NCBI GenBank assembly: GCA_030618975.1
Contig: JAUXCH010000386.1
Coordinates: forward strand, 1 to 5,445
Direction of reading: 5' to 3'
DNA: 5,445 nt
Source of the DNA: Planctomycetia bacterium
Lineage (GTDB): Bacteria; Planctomycetota; PLA2; JAEUHO01
A program made the translations under genes and the position numbers. Below the pieces are notes generated by a model. That model was not told the DNA's origin and ran no database searches. It saw only the letters and a list, made by a program, of their open reading frames with translations. Below, piece after piece: positions 4,188 to 5,445 of this stretch; the first letter of the stretch is position 1, and every line of letters starts with the position of its first letter.

Positions 4188-5445
4188 ATGCTCCAACTCC
4201 GCACGCTCCCGATCGTCCTGCTGCTCGTCGTCCCGTGTCTCCTGGCGGAACCGGCGCGGGCCGAGGGGTGCCTCGAGTGCCACGCGAAGCCGGCCGAGGA
4301 CGGAGCCCACAAGCCGCTCGTCGACGCAGGCGCCTGGGCGGCGTCGGTGCACGCGGGTCTCGACTGCACCGATTGCCACGCGGCGGCGGACGCGCAGGGA
4401 TTCGACGAGATCCCGCACCGGCTGGATCCCGACGGCGCACCGGGCTGCGTCGAGTGTCACGACGACGACTTCGAGGAAACCGTCGAGGAGTTCGGGCGCA
4501 GCGTCCACGCCACCGAGTTGGAAACGTTTTCGTGCGCGCGCTGCCACGACCCGCACGTGATGGTGGCGGACCGGGCCGCGATGCCTCGCGAGGAGCGGGT
4601 CCGGGCGGCGAACCGACCGTGCATCCGTTGCCACCGGGAGAGCGTCATCCGGGCGTCCGGACGTCCCGGCGCGCAGGGGCTCTCGGATGCCCACGCCTGG
4701 ATCCCGAGCCCGGAGGCGCACGCGAAGATGCGCTGCGTCGTCTGTCACACGCCGATCGACGGTTCCCACGTGCACGAGCTGGTGCCGCGCGCGCAGGCGA
4801 CGCGGGCCTGCGAGGCGTGCCACGACGTGAACGCGCCCCTGATCGCGAAGTACATCGGGTCGGACGACCGGTCCTCCTGGGTCACGAACCCGGTCGTGTT
4901 CGAGAACGCGTACGTGATCGGCGCGACGAGGAACCGCGTGGTGGACGGCGTGATCGTTACGCTGTTCGGTCTCACCTTGCTGGGCGTCCTGGCCCACGCG
5001 GTGCTGCGCATCGCGACGCGGAAGAACCGTCCGAAGATGTCGGACGAGGCCGAGAAGGTGAAGATGTACCCGGCGTGGCTGCGCGTCTGGCACTGGACGA
5101 ACGCGCTGCTGATCGTCGCGCTCACCTACACGGGCCTCCGACTCCACTTCGGGCAGCAGAAGGGGCCGATCCTCTCGTTCGAGACGGCCTTCAACGTCCA
5201 CAACCTCGCGGGCGTCGTACTCGTGATCGTCGGTGTGCTGTACCTCGTGGCCAACGCCGTCTCGGGGAATCAGAAACAGTACCTCTCGAAGCCCGAACGC
5301 GGTCTGAAGGGCGTCCTCCTGCAGGCCCGGTGGTATCTCGTGGGGATCTTCAAGGGCGACCCGCATCCCTTCCACGCGACGCCCGAGCGCAAGTTCAATC
5401 CCCTGCAGCACGTGACGTATCGGTCCGTGATGTACGGGCTGTACC
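4188..5445 (+). CDS. Seven-haem cytochrome c fused to a membrane cytochrome b (CbcL-like inner-membrane quinone oxidoreductase; 3' partial)
   Basis: The frame is open to the right edge: 419 residues, no stop. A signal peptide (MLQLRTLPIVLLLVV..., cleavage likely after ARA at 23-25) leads into a periplasmic domain with seven CxxCH haem c motifs, at C28, C60, C87, C116, C145, C183 and C208. A membrane helix follows (about 252-275), then a basic cytoplasmic linker (RKNRPK, 278-283). A cytochrome b domain of the HydC/b561 type then begins: helix 295-320 with RVWHWTN (H302), helix 333-358 with NVHNLAG (H338), and FNPLQHVTYRSVMYG (403-417, H408) entering the next helix, where the window ends. Charge distribution fits an N-out topology. 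Known relative by architecture: Geobacter CbcL, a quinone-linked inner-membrane cytochrome with nine haem c motifs and a diheme b domain. Inferred role: passing electrons between the quinone pool and periplasmic cytochromes. ATG 4188 is chosen for the signal peptide; an in-frame ATG at 4146 adds 14 residues. A GGAGG at 4148-4152 is 35 nt too far upstream to serve 4188. Confidence 0.9.
   Translation, partial: MLQLRTLPIVLLLVVPCLLAEPARAEGCLECHAKPAEDGAHKPLVDAGAWAASVHAGLDCTDCHAAADAQGFDEIPHRLDPDGAPGCVECHDDDFEETVEEFGRSVHATELETFSCARCHDPHVMVADRAAMPREERVRAANRPCIRCHRESVIRASGRPGAQGLSDAHAWIPSPEAHAKMRCVVCHTPIDGSHVHELVPRAQATRACEACHDVNAPLIAKYIGSDDRSSWVTNPVVFENAYVIGATRNRVVDGVIVTLFGLTLLGVLAHAVLRIATRKNRPKMSDEAEKVKMYPAWLRVWHWTNALLIVALTYTGLRLHFGQQKGPILSFETAFNVHNLAGVVLVIVGVLYLVANAVSGNQKQYLSKPERGLKGVLLQARWYLVGIFKGDPHPFHATPERKFNPLQHVTYRSVMYGLY

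Noticed and set aside
4188..4250. Lipoprotein signal on the cytochrome (Cys17 in the hydrophobic stretch)
   Set aside because: The residues before Cys17 (LVVP) do not form a lipobox, and a normal cleavage site ARA follows at 23-25.
2948..4369. Minus-strand open frame of 473 codons opposite the cysteine synthase and the cytochrome start
   Set aside because: Antisense to a clear cysteine synthase gene and to the first haem motifs. The predicted protein is biased and unrecognisable.
4158..5411. Minus-strand open frame of 417 codons opposite the cytochrome gene
   Set aside because: It is the mirror of a GC-rich gene: the plus strand here encodes seven CxxCH motifs, a signal peptide and membrane helices, whereas the antisense product is a compositionally biased Arg/Val/Asp/His-rich sequence with no recognisable domain.

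Overview
This is a very GC-rich window (roughly 70% by eye) from a bacterial chromosome. All supportable genes lie on the plus strand, GTG starts are common, and nearly every third codon base is G or C. The lineage cannot be fixed from the sequence. The toroid-type alpha/alpha repeat protein at the left edge resembles families abundant in Planctomycetota. The multiheme cytochrome c/b fusion at the right edge resembles CbcL of Geobacter. A high-GC planctomycete, a deltaproteobacterial-type lineage (Myxococcota, Desulfobacterota, Binatota) or a similar group would all fit; this is inference.

Layout. 2-472: C-terminal end of a repeat protein of the prenyltransferase/squalene-oxidase (terpenoid cyclase) toroid type, cut by the window edge. 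477-759: a stretch with strong coding periodicity that changes frame twice, best read as a small two-helix membrane protein gene broken by two one-base losses, either real or in the assembly. 838-2879: sucC and sucD, overlapping by 4 nt, encoding the beta and alpha subunits of succinyl-CoA synthetase (TCA cycle, substrate-level phosphorylation). 2880-3061: an intergenic stretch with a notable long inverted repeat. 3062-3949: a PLP-dependent cysteine synthase family enzyme. 3950-4187: an intergenic stretch with two GC-rich hairpins. 4188 to the right edge: a large open gene encoding a signal peptide, seven CxxCH haem c motifs, a transmembrane anchor and a membrane cytochrome b (HydC/b561-like) domain, running off the window.

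How the genes relate. Only sucC and sucD are clearly one operon. The cysteine synthase and the cytochrome each sit behind a gap of about 180-240 nt with its own possible control signals, so they are probably separate units. The window mixes core metabolism (TCA cycle, cysteine synthesis) with the start of a respiratory locus. The cytochrome is the most interesting gene: a one-polypeptide quinone/haem electron conduit across the inner membrane, related in architecture to CbcL, with its haem domain apparently built from repeated diheme units. The long antisense open frames across the window are mirror images of these high-GC genes and are not annotated.
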